Assembly: GCA_028281325.1 (NCBI GenBank)
Contig: JANQKC010000013.1
Location: 1 to 39,934, forward strand
Source: Alphaproteobacteria bacterium
Lineage (GTDB): Bacteria > Pseudomonadota > Alphaproteobacteria > UBA8366
Reading direction: 5' to 3'
DNA length: 39,934 nt
The stretch's first letter is position 1, and each line of letters opens with the position of its first letter. The position numbers and the translations under genes are program-made. Under the pieces are notes generated by a model, which was not told where the DNA came from, did no database searches, and saw only the letters and a list, made by a program, of their open reading frames with translations. Of this stretch, positions 9,344 through 17,007 are shown in pieces.

Positions 9344-9655
9344 GGTCCCTGCATTGTCGCAGCTTCGTGAATAGGGTCGTCCTCTTCGCTTGTACCTTAT
9401 CCCTAGGATGTTGCTAATTGTGCTTTGGGACTAGGGTGCGCACCCCTAAGGACGAAGCATTCCGGTGCATTTTCGACCCCGGCGGTGTCGGGCGATTCAG
9501 CACCCGCACCTCGACAACTATGGGGGGTAGCCCGATAGGGCCGCTTGAGGGATTTCGATGCTCTCTGTATTAGTCCATGGAGGGCAAGGGCTCAGTCGCT
9601 TCGGGGCACGGCGTGGCATCGTCGAACGGCTGATCCCGCCACGCTAGGTGGAGGC
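9344..9655. other. Divergent promoter region, dioxygenase and adenylation operon
   Basis: About 310 bases separate two divergent starts. It holds the palindrome described separately at 9434-9445 and no supported gene. The adenylation frame stays open upstream through this region to 9545, but only from a TTG codon without a ribosome site. Confidence 0.5.
9434..9445. promoter_or_regulatory. Perfect 12-bp palindrome in divergent promoter
   Basis: GGGTGCGCACCC is a perfect palindrome, extended imperfectly by CTA on the left and CTAAG on the right. It lies between the divergent dioxygenase and adenylation genes and could be an operator serving both. No known regulator motif is claimed. Confidence 0.4.
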
Positions 9656-11128
9656 ATGATGCGGATAGCATCGCAATCGCTGGGGACCGTTACCGACCTC
9701 ATTTCCGGAGAGCGTTGGACGCAGGACGACTTGCAGGCGGCGGCCGTCCGGACCGCGGCGCTGATCGGCGGCGTCGGCGGCGTCGGCGGCGCGGCGGCCG
9801 ATCATGTGATCATTGCGCACGGCGGCACGCCGAACTTCTTCGGCGATCTGTTCGGTGTGTGGCGGGCCGGCGCCTGCGCGGTGTGTATCGCGCCCGACCT
9901 GACCGCCAACGAGCTTGATGTGATCTGCGATTTCGTCTCGCCTGCGGCGATCCTGACGGGGCCGTCCGGGGGACCGGACGTGACCGGGATCACGGTGCCG
10001 ATCGTCCAAAGCGCGGTCGATCGGCCTACCGGCGAAGACGGCGCGGGGACGCCGGCCGTCGACGCTTTGGACCGTCCGGCGGTGATGCTGTTCACATCGG
10101 GCACCACGGGGGAACCCAAGGGCGTCGTCCACAGCTTCCGGTCGCTGTTGTCGCGGGTGGCCCTCAATCGGGCGCATATCGGCCCGGCGGCGCTGCGGCG
10201 GTCGCTGTGCGTCTTGCCGACCCATTTCGGACACGGCCTGATCGGCAACTGCCTGACCCCGTTGCTCGGCGGAGACGACCTGTTTCTGTATCCGGATACG
10301 AGTCTGCGCGGCATTCAGGGAGTCGGGGCGGCGGTCGCCGAGAATGACATCAGCTTCATGAGTTCCGTGCCAGCGTTTTGGCGGATGGCGTTGCGGGTGC
10401 TGCCGCCGTTGGAAAAACAAACGCTGCGGCGGGTTCACATCGGTTCGGCACCGTTATCCGCCGATTTGTGGCGGGATATCATACGTTGGTGCGGTACCGG
10501 TGATGTCGCGAACATGTACGGCATTACCGAAACGGCGAACTGGGTAGCCGGTGCACTCGCCAGCCAGCATGCGCCGGAGGACGGTTTGATCGGCAGCATG
10601 TGGGGCGGCACGGCGGCGGTCGTCGACGACGCGGGAGAGATCCGGACCCGCGGCCAAGGCGAAATCCTGATCCAGACGCCCTCCTTGATGGCCGGATACC
10701 ATGCCCGCCCCGACCTCAGCGCCGAGGTGCTGCGGGATGGCTGGTACGCGACGGGCGATATCGGCGAGATCGCGCCGGACGGCGTCATGCGGTTGACGGG
10801 ACGGCAGAAAGCGATGATCAACAAGGCTGGCATGAAGGTGCACCCGGAAGAGGTGGACTTGCTGTTGGAGCAGAATCCCCACGTCGCGGAGGCATGCTGT
10901 TTCGCCGTCGCCGATCCCGTTCAAGGGGAAGCGGTTGGCGCCGCGATTGTGCTCGCCGATGCCGACGATGCACCGGCGGCAAAGGATTTACGGGCGTGGT
11001 GTCAGGCGCGTATCAAGCCGCAGGCCGTACCCGACAAATGGTATTTTGTTTCATCGATCCCGAAGACCGATCGCGGCAAGATCAATCGCGATGCGGTCCG
11101 GGATCACTGTATGAAGGACGGAGCATAG
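9656..11128 (+). CDS. AMP-binding acyl/aminoacyl adenylate-forming enzyme
   Basis: Class I adenylate-forming enzyme of about 490 residues that activates a carboxylic acid with ATP and probably loads it on the carrier protein encoded two genes downstream. Visible core motifs are A3 LFTSGTTGEPKG (near residue 148), A5 NMYGITETANW, A7 GWYATGDIGEI, A8 RLTGRQKAMINKAGMKV and the C-terminal catalytic lysine region PKTDRGKINRD. LPTHFGHGLIGN lies in the substrate pocket region. The start is placed at ATG 9656 (or 9659) because AGGTGGAGG lies directly upstream; the longer open frame from TTG 9545 adds residues unlike the family. It is 2 bases from the GNAT gene. DltA-like, acyl-ACP synthetase or small NRPS-like roles are all possible. 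Confidence 0.85.
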   Translation: MMRIASQSLGTVTDLISGERWTQDDLQAAAVRTAALIGGVGGVGGAAADHVIIAHGGTPNFFGDLFGVWRAGACAVCIAPDLTANELDVICDFVSPAAILTGPSGGPDVTGITVPIVQSAVDRPTGEDGAGTPAVDALDRPAVMLFTSGTTGEPKGVVHSFRSLLSRVALNRAHIGPAALRRSLCVLPTHFGHGLIGNCLTPLLGGDDLFLYPDTSLRGIQGVGAAVAENDISFMSSVPAFWRMALRVLPPLEKQTLRRVHIGSAPLSADLWRDIIRWCGTGDVANMYGITETANWVAGALASQHAPEDGLIGSMWGGTAAVVDDAGEIRTRGQGEILIQTPSLMAGYHARPDLSAEVLRDGWYATGDIGEIAPDGVMRLTGRQKAMINKAGMKVHPEEVDLLLEQNPHVAEACCFAVADPVQGEAVGAAIVLADADDAPAAKDLRAWCQARIKPQAVPDKWYFVSSIPKTDRGKINRDAVRDHCMKDGA

Positions 11129-11130
11129 CG

Positions 11131-11703
11131 ATGGCGTGGGCGCCGGGTAAGCCGTTACGGCTGGCAACGGATAACTATATCATGCGGTCGATGCGGTCGT
11201 TCCAGATCGACGACTATGTCTTCAACTGGATCATGGATCGCGAGTTGACCAATTATTCCGGGCTGCCGAGGTTCCCGAACCGCAAGGCGCTCGAACAATG
11301 GCTGAAACGGTTCGATAACAGGCACCGGTTTCTCCTGAACATCACCTGTCGGGAAACCGACCGCGTCATCGGATTGCAGAAGCTTGACTATTACCCGAAC
11401 ACCGAATCCGCCAAGGCCGATGTGGTGATCGGCGACCGGGAATACTGGGGCCGCGACGTCGTGCTGGAGACGCGGAGCAAGCTGCTGGACTTTGCCTATT
11501 ACCGGCTGCGCTGCCATAAGGTCTACGGCATGGTTATGGCGCGGAATGTCCCGGCCATCTTCAACTACAAGGCCCTCGGGTTTCGCTGCGAGGGCGTTCT
11601 GAAAGATCATGACGTCTCCATGCTCGGCGAGCGCTGCGATATCTTGATGTTCGGTTTGCTGCGCAATGAATGGGACGAAATCCGTAAGGAAAAACAACTA
11701 TGA
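11131..11703 (+). CDS. GNAT-family (RimJ/RimL-like) acyltransferase
   Basis: Protein of 190 residues with the GNAT fold. The acyl-CoA pyrophosphate loop region is VIGDREYWGRDVVLE and the C-terminal signature is ARNVPAIFNYKALGFRCEGV. It starts 2 bases after the adenylation gene stop and ends overlapping the carrier-protein start (ATGA). This tight coupling suggests it moves an acyl group, possibly from the carrier protein, onto an amine acceptor, as GNAT enzymes of surface-sugar and nonulosonic acid pathways do. The same frame remains open far upstream inside the adenylation gene but that part is out-of-frame shadow; ATG 11131 fits the family N-terminus (PLRLATDNYIMRSM). Confidence 0.85.
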   Translation: MAWAPGKPLRLATDNYIMRSMRSFQIDDYVFNWIMDRELTNYSGLPRFPNRKALEQWLKRFDNRHRFLLNITCRETDRVIGLQKLDYYPNTESAKADVVIGDREYWGRDVVLETRSKLLDFAYYRLRCHKVYGMVMARNVPAIFNYKALGFRCEGVLKDHDVSMLGERCDILMFGLLRNEWDEIRKEKQL

Positions 11704-11927
11704 CCGACACCGTAGCCAAGGCGCGGCAACTCATTGCCGACGCGCTGGAAATCTCCGCCGACGAGGTGGACGGCGACGCATCGATTGAAACCTTGGATGC
11801 ATGGACGAGTCTCGGCCATATGCGGCTGATCCTGGCCTTGGAGGAGAAGCTGGGAAAACAGCTCGAGCCAAGCGCGATCGTCGAAATCGCCAACCTCGAC
11901 GACGTTGCGGCGATCTTGAACGATTAG
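11700..11927 (+). CDS. Acyl carrier protein
   Basis: Stand-alone acyl/peptidyl carrier protein of 75 residues. The helix II region LDAWTSLGHMRLILALEE contains the likely phosphopantetheine serine S37. The residue before it, nearly always Asp in the DSL motif, is Thr here (TSL), an unusual change at the phosphopantetheinyl transferase contact. The remaining helical pattern (EISADEVDGDASIETLDAW, EIANLDDVAAIL) is normal. It overlaps the GNAT gene by 4 bases and completes an adenylation-transfer-carrier operon. There is no ketosynthase or other fatty-acid gene nearby, so it is probably a dedicated carrier and not the housekeeping AcpP. Confidence 0.88.
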   Translation: MTDTVAKARQLIADALEISADEVDGDASIETLDAWTSLGHMRLILALEEKLGKQLEPSAIVEIANLDDVAAILND

Positions 11928-11982
11928 CGGTCGAACGGCTGCCGGCCCGGTCGACGACATCTGGCGATATTCAGTGCAGCGA

Positions 11983-13611
11983 CTACTTCTTGCGGCCTCG
12001 GCGCGTGTGGCGCCATAAGGCAAGCATCGTGCTGCGCAGCTCGATCGGATGCACCGGCCGGCGAATCACCTTCATGCCCACCGAGTCAGCGAAAAGTTCG
12101 GTTTCCGGGGCGATATCGTCCGCGACCAGGGCGGCGGGAACACCGGGACCGTAGCGTTCCCAAACGGCCCGGACGACGCTGTCGCCGCTGACGCCGATGG
12201 CGGCGTCGAGGTCGACGATGACCATATCGGGCAAACGGCCGGATTTCTGCAACGCGGGCACCGTCTCACCCGGTTGTTCGACCGCCACCGCATGGCATCC
12301 CCAGCTCCGTAGAAGATCGCTTAGGCTGGCGCGAAGGATCGTGACCGGTTCGACCACGGCAATGACCAGGCCTTGCAGTGGGGTCGTTTCTTCATAGTAG
12401 CTCGACGCGGTCGAGAGTGTCCGCCGTTCGCCGCCGAGAAGACGCAACGCGTCGTCGAGCGCCTGATCGGCCTTGTCGACGATCTCGGCGTCGTCGCCCT
12501 CGGGATGATGATGCGACAGGATCGAGAGCCAGACCCGCGCCGCGTGGAGGGTTTCCTTCAAAAGGCGTTGCGCCGACTCTCCCGCCGCCGGCCTGCCGGC
12601 GGCTTCGGTCGGATCGGGCGCATCCGGAGATGGCTGATCCGGATTGGAGGTTGCTTCGCTGCCCGCCGGGGACCCGGCATCGAGACCGGAGATTGGCGTC
12701 ACGACGGAAATCAGGCCGGTGATCGCGCCCCCGGGGCTGCGGTCGTGCGACCAATCCAGCCGCAGGGGGATCGGCGCGCCATCCTTACGACGATATGTCG
12801 TAAAGATGGGCGTCGCTTTCGGATGGTTCGCGACGATATGCCGGACATAGGATTCCAGGGCGCGCGCATGGGTCGGATCCTGCAGGCGTTCGAAGACGTT
12901 TTCACCGATCAACTCGTTTTCGTCGTAACCGAGGAAATCATGGTAGATCGGATTCGCGTAGAGAATGCGGCCGGACGTATCGATCCGTTCGACCCCGAAC
13001 GGGCAGGAGTCCAACTGATGTTGGAAAGCGAGTTGAGCGTCTACCAGTTCTTCGGCGAGGCGTTGGTTTTCCGCGCTTTCGCTGCCGTTCGGGCGACCGA
13101 AGGAAAGTATGTTGCCGCGACCGGGGCGACGCCAGGCCGATTGACCGGGGTCATGGGGTGCATCGCCGACGCCGGCGATCGCGGCAAGGAGGTATTCCTC
13201 GCCATCCTTTGCGATCCGGACCGGCCACATTCGGATATGCACGTCGAGCGGGTCATTCTTTTTCCGCGGACAGGTGAGGGCGCCGCTATACGGGTTTCCG
13301 TCCTTCACGACGTTTCGCACGTCGTCGAACTGCGCGGCGTCGCGTTCGTCGGCGAACAGGATCGAGTGCGCCGGACGTCCCAGGACTTCGGCGGCGGTAT
13401 AACCGGTTAAATCGGTCCAGGCGGGATTGATGTGGAGGATGACGCCGGCGTCGCCGCGCCAGTTGCCGATGACGACAAGCGGCCCCGGCAACTGGTCCAG
13501 TCCAGACGTCAGCTGCTGCCACCGCTCTGGATTTCGGCCCGTGCGTGGAATCACCAAACCGCTCCCGATCGCCCGTCCCAATTCACCGGGCGACGTGACG
13601 GGCCGGATCAT
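11983..13611 (-). CDS. PAS-PAS-receiver signalling protein with degenerate receiver
   Basis: Protein of 542 residues from ATG 13611. Two PAS domains are seen, about residues 30-145 (ILHINPAWTDLTGYTAAEVLGR) and 200-315 (RILYANPIYHDFLGYDENEL), the second followed by a PAC-like segment. A Pro/Ala/Ser-rich linker leads to a helical region (HAARVWLSILSHHHPEGDD) and a C-terminal receiver-like domain (about 420-540). There the acidic pair is reduced to VVEPV, the phospho-acceptor region MVIVDLDAA keeps aspartates, and the usual lysine is arginine (VIRRPVHP). No ATPase domain is present, so it is not a histidine kinase. The frame is open to ATG 13806, but the extra 65 residues look non-coding. It is convergent with the ACP operon. 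Confidence 0.75.
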   Translation of the reverse strand: MIRPVTSPGELGRAIGSGLVIPRTGRNPERWQQLTSGLDQLPGPLVVIGNWRGDAGVILHINPAWTDLTGYTAAEVLGRPAHSILFADERDAAQFDDVRNVVKDGNPYSGALTCPRKKNDPLDVHIRMWPVRIAKDGEEYLLAAIAGVGDAPHDPGQSAWRRPGRGNILSFGRPNGSESAENQRLAEELVDAQLAFQHQLDSCPFGVERIDTSGRILYANPIYHDFLGYDENELIGENVFERLQDPTHARALESYVRHIVANHPKATPIFTTYRRKDGAPIPLRLDWSHDRSPGGAITGLISVVTPISGLDAGSPAGSEATSNPDQPSPDAPDPTEAAGRPAAGESAQRLLKETLHAARVWLSILSHHHPEGDDAEIVDKADQALDDALRLLGGERRTLSTASSYYEETTPLQGLVIAVVEPVTILRASLSDLLRSWGCHAVAVEQPGETVPALQKSGRLPDMVIVDLDAAIGVSGDSVVRAVWERYGPGVPAALVADDIAPETELFADSVGMKVIRRPVHPIELRSTMLALWRHTRRGRKK

Positions 13612-13909
13612 TTGATCCGCCGGCCCTTCATTGTGCAATGCCGGGGGGTAATCGGGTGTCCGGCAAGTGCTGTCAGCAGGACAGCGCTCGACAGTATGGG
13701 TGGTCTGCCCCCGCGTTGAAAGTAGTCCGAAGGGTGTAGGCTGATTGGAATACTGCAACGGTGCACGGGCATGTGCCGTGCCGTGTCGGCAATCGATCCC
13801 CACCATAAGGTTAGCCCGTCTTCTCCGCCGTTGCCTCTCTTGGAATTTTGTGAAAACCCGTGCGGTTAGAGTAGGTTATGGGAGTTGTGACGAATAATGG
13901 CGGTAGGCA

Positions 13910-14206
13910 GTGGCGGAACGAGACAGTCAGGAAAACCATCGGTTGACGGCAGACGACGTACAACTCTTCGAACGTGTGGCAGACGGCATGATCAGGCATT
14001 CTGAATGGGCCCAGGTTACGCGTAATCATGATGAACAAACGGATTACTTCCAGGTTCGCCCGGTTGGCGCGGAGGATGTCGCCTTCAGCGTCGGGCGATG
14101 CGCGACGGGGAGCTATATATTCTTGAACCATCGAACCGGCGATGTCCGGTTTGCGGGTGAATTCTCGGCATTGTTGGAGAAAGTCGATAGATTGCAGCAA
14201 GCGTAG
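13910..14206 (+). CDS. Hypothetical protein, 98 aa
   Basis: Not recognised. Begins at GTG 13910; the in-frame codon before it leads into a stop, so no ATG start is possible upstream. The protein is soluble, charged and mixed alpha/beta in character (LTADDVQLFERVADGMIRH, RPVGAEDVAFSVGRCATGS, ending LLEKVDRLQQA). It is divergent from the PAS-receiver gene across about 300 bases. Lack of a strong ribosome site (GTAGGCA only) leaves some doubt, but residue composition is protein-like. Confidence 0.55.
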   Translation: MAERDSQENHRLTADDVQLFERVADGMIRHSEWAQVTRNHDEQTDYFQVRPVGAEDVAFSVGRCATGSYIFLNHRTGDVRFAGEFSALLEKVDRLQQA

Positions 14207-14332
14207 CTGCTAGGACGGGGACGACTCAGGGCATGGGCGTGCCGCGTCGATGTCCGCTATGAGGTATGACGCGACCGTTCGGAATGGCGCCGTTGGGATA
14301 GCGTCGGCACGGTTTATTTAAAGGTTTGCATT

Positions 14333-14881
14333 ATGGGGCGGAGGCCGAGATTGATGGATTTTTCACCGAAGACTCGCCGCACTGCATCTAGGGTCGGGCT
14401 CGGCACCCTCGCGGCGATTGCGGCTCTTGTCGGGTTGGCGGCGACGTCACAATCCGCGTTCGCGCAAGGCGCGGCGGGCTCGAAACCGGCGGGCTACAAC
14501 GAATGGCGCTTGTTGTGCCGGGAAGAGGCGTGCGCCGCCGCGCATCGGGGCACGCGGGCGGTCATACTGTTCGGGTACAACCGGTCGGATGGCAAGATGG
14601 TCATGGAAGTTCGGCTGCCGCCGGATGCGGCCGAAAATCGGCCGATGGCCCTGCGGCTGCATCGAAGCGGTGCGATCATGCATCTGCGCGTCGACTCATG
14701 CAACCAAGCCTATTGCAGGGCCGCCGCCGCCGCGGATCGGACCGCCCAGGTGATCGATTTGCTGAAGAAGGAAAAAGGCGGCAGCATGGCCTACCAGCTT
14801 GGCCAGCAGCTCCAGATCGAGGTTTTCTCGCTCAGCGGTTTCGCCAAGACGATGGACGAGTTGGCCAAACGCAAGCCCTGA
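14333..14881 (+). CDS. Invasion-associated locus B (IalB) family exported protein
   Basis: Periplasmic or surface protein of 182 residues with an N-terminal signal peptide (hydrophobic LGTLAAIAALVGLAATSQSAFA, cleavage near AFA-Q). The mature part follows the IalB pattern: W-x-L-x-C, then ILFGYNRSDGKMVMEVRLP, a Cys pair DSCNQAYC, and the terminal helix SLSGFAKTMDELAKR. IalB proteins are widespread in alphaproteobacteria and have been linked to host-cell entry in Bartonella; the general role is unknown. ATG 14333 has AAAGG 8 bases upstream; ATG 14354 is an alternative start. It is followed by a strong bidirectional terminator. Confidence 0.8.
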   Translation: MGRRPRLMDFSPKTRRTASRVGLGTLAAIAALVGLAATSQSAFAQGAAGSKPAGYNEWRLLCREEACAAAHRGTRAVILFGYNRSDGKMVMEVRLPPDAAENRPMALRLHRSGAIMHLRVDSCNQAYCRAAAAADRTAQVIDLLKKEKGGSMAYQLGQQLQIEVFSLSGFAKTMDELAKRKP

Positions 14882-14896
14882 CGTCGCGCATGATCT

Positions 14897-14941
14897 GCAA
14901 ACAACAAACCCGGCGCTTTCTGCGCCGGGTTTGTTGTTTGC
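14897..14941. terminator. Bidirectional intrinsic terminator, 20-bp perfect stem
   Basis: The arms 14897-14916 and 14922-14941 are perfectly complementary over 20 bases with a 5-base loop TTTCT. The GC-rich core CCCGGCGC is flanked by AAACAACAAA on one side and TTTGTTGTTT on the other, giving T-rich tails in both directions. It separates the convergent IalB-family and LuxR-type genes. Confidence 0.9.
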
Positions 14942-14977
14942 GAGGCGCCATTGCAGGCGTCGCGCTTTCGATGCCGG

Positions 14978-15652
14978 TTAGCCGGTTTGCGTTTCCGTGC
15001 CGACCGGATCGCCAAACCCCGCTTCCATCCCCCAAATAGCGGCTTGGGTGCGGTTCGCGGCGTTTATCTTCCGCAGCAGGCTCTTCATATGAACCTTCAC
15101 CGTGGATTCGGTAATCTCCAGACGGCGGGCGATCGCCTTGTTGGAACTGCCGTCCACCAGGCAGTGCAGGATCTCGCTCTCGCGGTTCGACAGCTTGTCG
15201 GCAATCGCCTTTGACGCCGAAGCACTGGGGCGTGTGGGCGTTTGCGTCCAGAAGGATGCCATCTGCGTCGGGAAGACCTTTTCTCCCAACATCACGAGTT
15301 GTAGCGAATAGGATAACGCGTCAGTGGAGATGTCACTCAGCAGGTATCCGCCGACACCGGACGCCAGGCATCGCGTCACATCCTCGAGCGAAAGGCTCTC
15401 GGCGATCACGACGACGGGCGTGTCGGGGAAGGTTACCCCAAGGGTTTTGATCGATGCCTCATAGTCATCCTGACCATGTGACAGGGCAAAGAGGATCAGC
15501 GCCGGTGGCACTTCACCTTCCGTGCGGCTCTTGGCGTCGCTTGCGTGCTCGATGTCGCGCACCGCTTCGAACGGTGTGCCTTCCAGATAAACACGCAATC
15601 CCTGCCGAAAGAGTTTCGATCCCCCCACCAGATATACAGGTGATGGAGCCAT
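14978..15652 (-). CDS. LuxR/NarL-family regulator with degenerate receiver (CsgD-like architecture)
   Basis: Protein of 224 residues: receiver-like domain (1-125) and C-terminal LuxR helix-turn-helix (155-215; LSNRESEILHCLVDGSSNKA, TVKVHMKSLLRKINAANRTQ). The receiver has lost its phosphorylation chemistry: the acidic pair is GG (VYLVGGSKLF), the acceptor position is A56 (LILFALS) and the conserved lysine is Ser (GYLLSDIS). It is a clear paralogue of the regulator at 23733-24422. Regulators with damaged receivers, such as CsgD, control curli. This one lies at the left end of a CsgG-containing region. A long dyad upstream (15746-15783) is a likely operator. GAGGAAG precedes the ATG. Confidence 0.88.
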   Translation of the reverse strand: MAPSPVYLVGGSKLFRQGLRVYLEGTPFEAVRDIEHASDAKSRTEGEVPPALILFALSHGQDDYEASIKTLGVTFPDTPVVVIAESLSLEDVTRCLASGVGGYLLSDISTDALSYSLQLVMLGEKVFPTQMASFWTQTPTRPSASASKAIADKLSNRESEILHCLVDGSSNKAIARRLEITESTVKVHMKSLLRKINAANRTQAAIWGMEAGFGDPVGTETQTG

Positions 15653-16046
15653 TTTTTTATACTTCCTCTTCTTTGTATTTTTTCTTTGTTTGAGTACTGC
15701 TTGTTATTTTCAAGCGATAATAGACTGATCAAATTAACTTGATTATAGTACTTAGGGTTTATCTAAAATGCCCCTAAGTACTAGTAATACATTACGAAAT
15801 ACCCGCGACCCCGATGCCCCGGCGCGGCGCTGGCTCCGCCTTTGGTCGAAGGGCTGAATATAGTCATAAAGGGGTAACTCGAATTTTCTCTTTATTCGAC
15901 GATTGGATAGGCTTACATCTTCTCAAGCTAGATTTATCTCGATTTTCCATAATGTTAACCAATATTAATAAAGTCAGATATACAGTTGGTTAGCGGCGAA
16001 TCGGGCGGGGAAGGACAGCACGGAAGTGGCAATCAGAGAGGAAGCC
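15653..16046. other. AT-rich divergent promoter region
   Basis: About 390 bases, much more AT-rich than surrounding genes, between the LuxR-type regulator and a 97-aa gene. It contains the 12-bp inverted repeat at 15746-15783 and AGGGGTA at about 15868, which matches a NarL heptamer reversed (TACCCCT). No gene is supported. Confidence 0.5.
15746..15783. promoter_or_regulatory. Inverted repeat, probable operator of LuxR-type regulator
   Basis: Arms TAGTACTTAGGG (15746-15757) and CCCTAAGTACTA (15772-15783) are perfectly complementary over 12 bases with a 14-base AT-rich spacer, so arm centres are 26 bases apart. It lies 94 bases upstream of the regulator start and could mediate autoregulation or control both divergent genes. 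Confidence 0.65.
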
Positions 16047-16340
16047 ATGACCAAGAAAGTCTTAGAAACTGATCTTCGAACCAATCCGGCGGCGGGAGGA
16101 GACACCGTGCAACTCGATACCGCCGTGATGACCGATAGCTGGGATAATGTTCAGGAATGCATCCTCGTCGCGCAGGTCCTGGTCGATCAATACGGCAGCG
16201 ACGCCCCCCTGAAAGCCGAAGCCAGCGCCAGCAAGCTCTTACTCGATTGGGCCGACCTGGAAGCCTGGGCTTATTGGAAGCGGGCAGGACGGGCTGCGCA
16301 GCAATTGCTGCAGACGGAACCCGCCGGCACCATCCATTAA
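16047..16340 (+). CDS. Hypothetical protein, 97 aa
   Basis: Not recognised. A soluble protein without signal peptide, starting MTKKVLETDLRTNPAAGG and rich in helix-forming Ala, Leu and Glu in its second half (LLLDWADLEAWAYWKRAGRA). ATG 16047 is preferred over GTG 16026 because AGAGAGGAAG lies just upstream. It is the first gene rightward from the AT-rich promoter region and precedes a small exported protein by 44 bases, so the two may be one transcript. Confidence 0.65.
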   Translation: MTKKVLETDLRTNPAAGGDTVQLDTAVMTDSWDNVQECILVAQVLVDQYGSDAPLKAEASASKLLLDWADLEAWAYWKRAGRAAQQLLQTEPAGTIH

Positions 16341-16384
16341 ACGATCCATTAGACGCCGAGGCGTCATCGCGGCATATTCACGCG

Positions 16385-16705
16385 ATGAGTATGGTTGCTA
16401 AGACGTTAAGCATGGCCGCCCTGATCTTTTTGGGCGGGGTGATGCCGGCGCTGGCGCAGGATTTCTCCGTCAAGTTCGGGCGCGGCGCCGGCGAGCGCCT
16501 GGATGTCCGTTTCAACGATATCCAGGCGTCGGAATCCTGGTATCTGCGGCGATGTCAGAACCAGGTGACGCCGGACTACCATGTGATGATCAGGCAGCAT
16601 GGCGAGGCGCTGAGCGTCGAACTGGTGAACTCGGCGCTTGAGGCCGATAAGACCGTTTGCGTGATCGGTCGAATTCCGGATCTGCTCAAATTGTATATGC
16701 GGTGA
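16385..16705 (+). CDS. Small exported protein, 106 aa
   Basis: Not recognised. Signal peptide at residues 1-24 (KTLSMAALIFLGGVMPALAQ, cleavage after ALA). The mature protein of about 80 residues has two cysteines that could form a disulfide (RRCQNQ and KTVCVIG) and otherwise looks beta-rich (EALSVELVNSALEADK). ATG 16385 or 16391 could be the start; the ribosome site is weak. It lies among other exported proteins around the CsgG-family gene and may belong to the same surface system, by position only. Confidence 0.65.
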   Translation: MSMVAKTLSMAALIFLGGVMPALAQDFSVKFGRGAGERLDVRFNDIQASESWYLRRCQNQVTPDYHVMIRQHGEALSVELVNSALEADKTVCVIGRIPDLLKLYMR

Positions 16706-17007
16706 GGGCTCATAACCCTATTGGTGGCGCATCGGAGCCTCGTATCAAAGAACTACCCCTTAATCGCGAATATTCGGCCGTTTGCACAGCGGCGTCGAGG
16801 ACGTGTTCGCGATAGTCTCATCATGTTGTGGCAATAGTCCCTCAACACACCCCCCTCGGGGGCGGCAGTCCTCTGGCTGCCGCCCCACCCTCACGCGGGG
16901 GCTTATACCTAACCTCCTGATATTTCAATGTATTGCCGGCCATACTACGAGCGGGCTACGCCAATTGCGCCGTTCCCTTACGCGGCCACTTGGCGCAAGT
17001 TGGGGCC
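16706..17007. other. Intergenic region with hairpin
   Basis: About 300 bases without a supported gene. It contains TACCCCT (near 16752), a match to the NarL heptamer, in a promoter-like position for the following lipoprotein gene, and the stem-loop at 16859-16886. Confidence 0.4.
16859..16886. terminator. GC-rich stem-loop, possible terminator or leader hairpin
   Basis: Arms GGGGCGGCAG (16859-16868) and CTGCCGCCCC (16877-16886) pair perfectly with an 8-base loop. No T-tract follows, so termination is uncertain. It could instead be a structured leader of the lipoprotein gene that begins about 120 bases on. Confidence 0.4.

Noticed and set aside
10600..11130. Upstream extension of the GNAT frame
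   Set aside because: It overlaps the adenylation gene in another phase and encodes Arg/Gly-rich shadow sequence; the GNAT domain begins after ATG 11131.
12373..13410. 345-codon plus-strand frame inside the PAS-receiver gene
   Set aside because: The opposite strand encodes recognisable PAS domains; the plus-strand product shows no domain.
13612..13806. Upstream extension of the PAS-receiver protein to ATG 13806
   Set aside because: No ribosome site, and the extra 65 residues (Thr/Pro/His/Cys-rich) look like translated promoter DNA.
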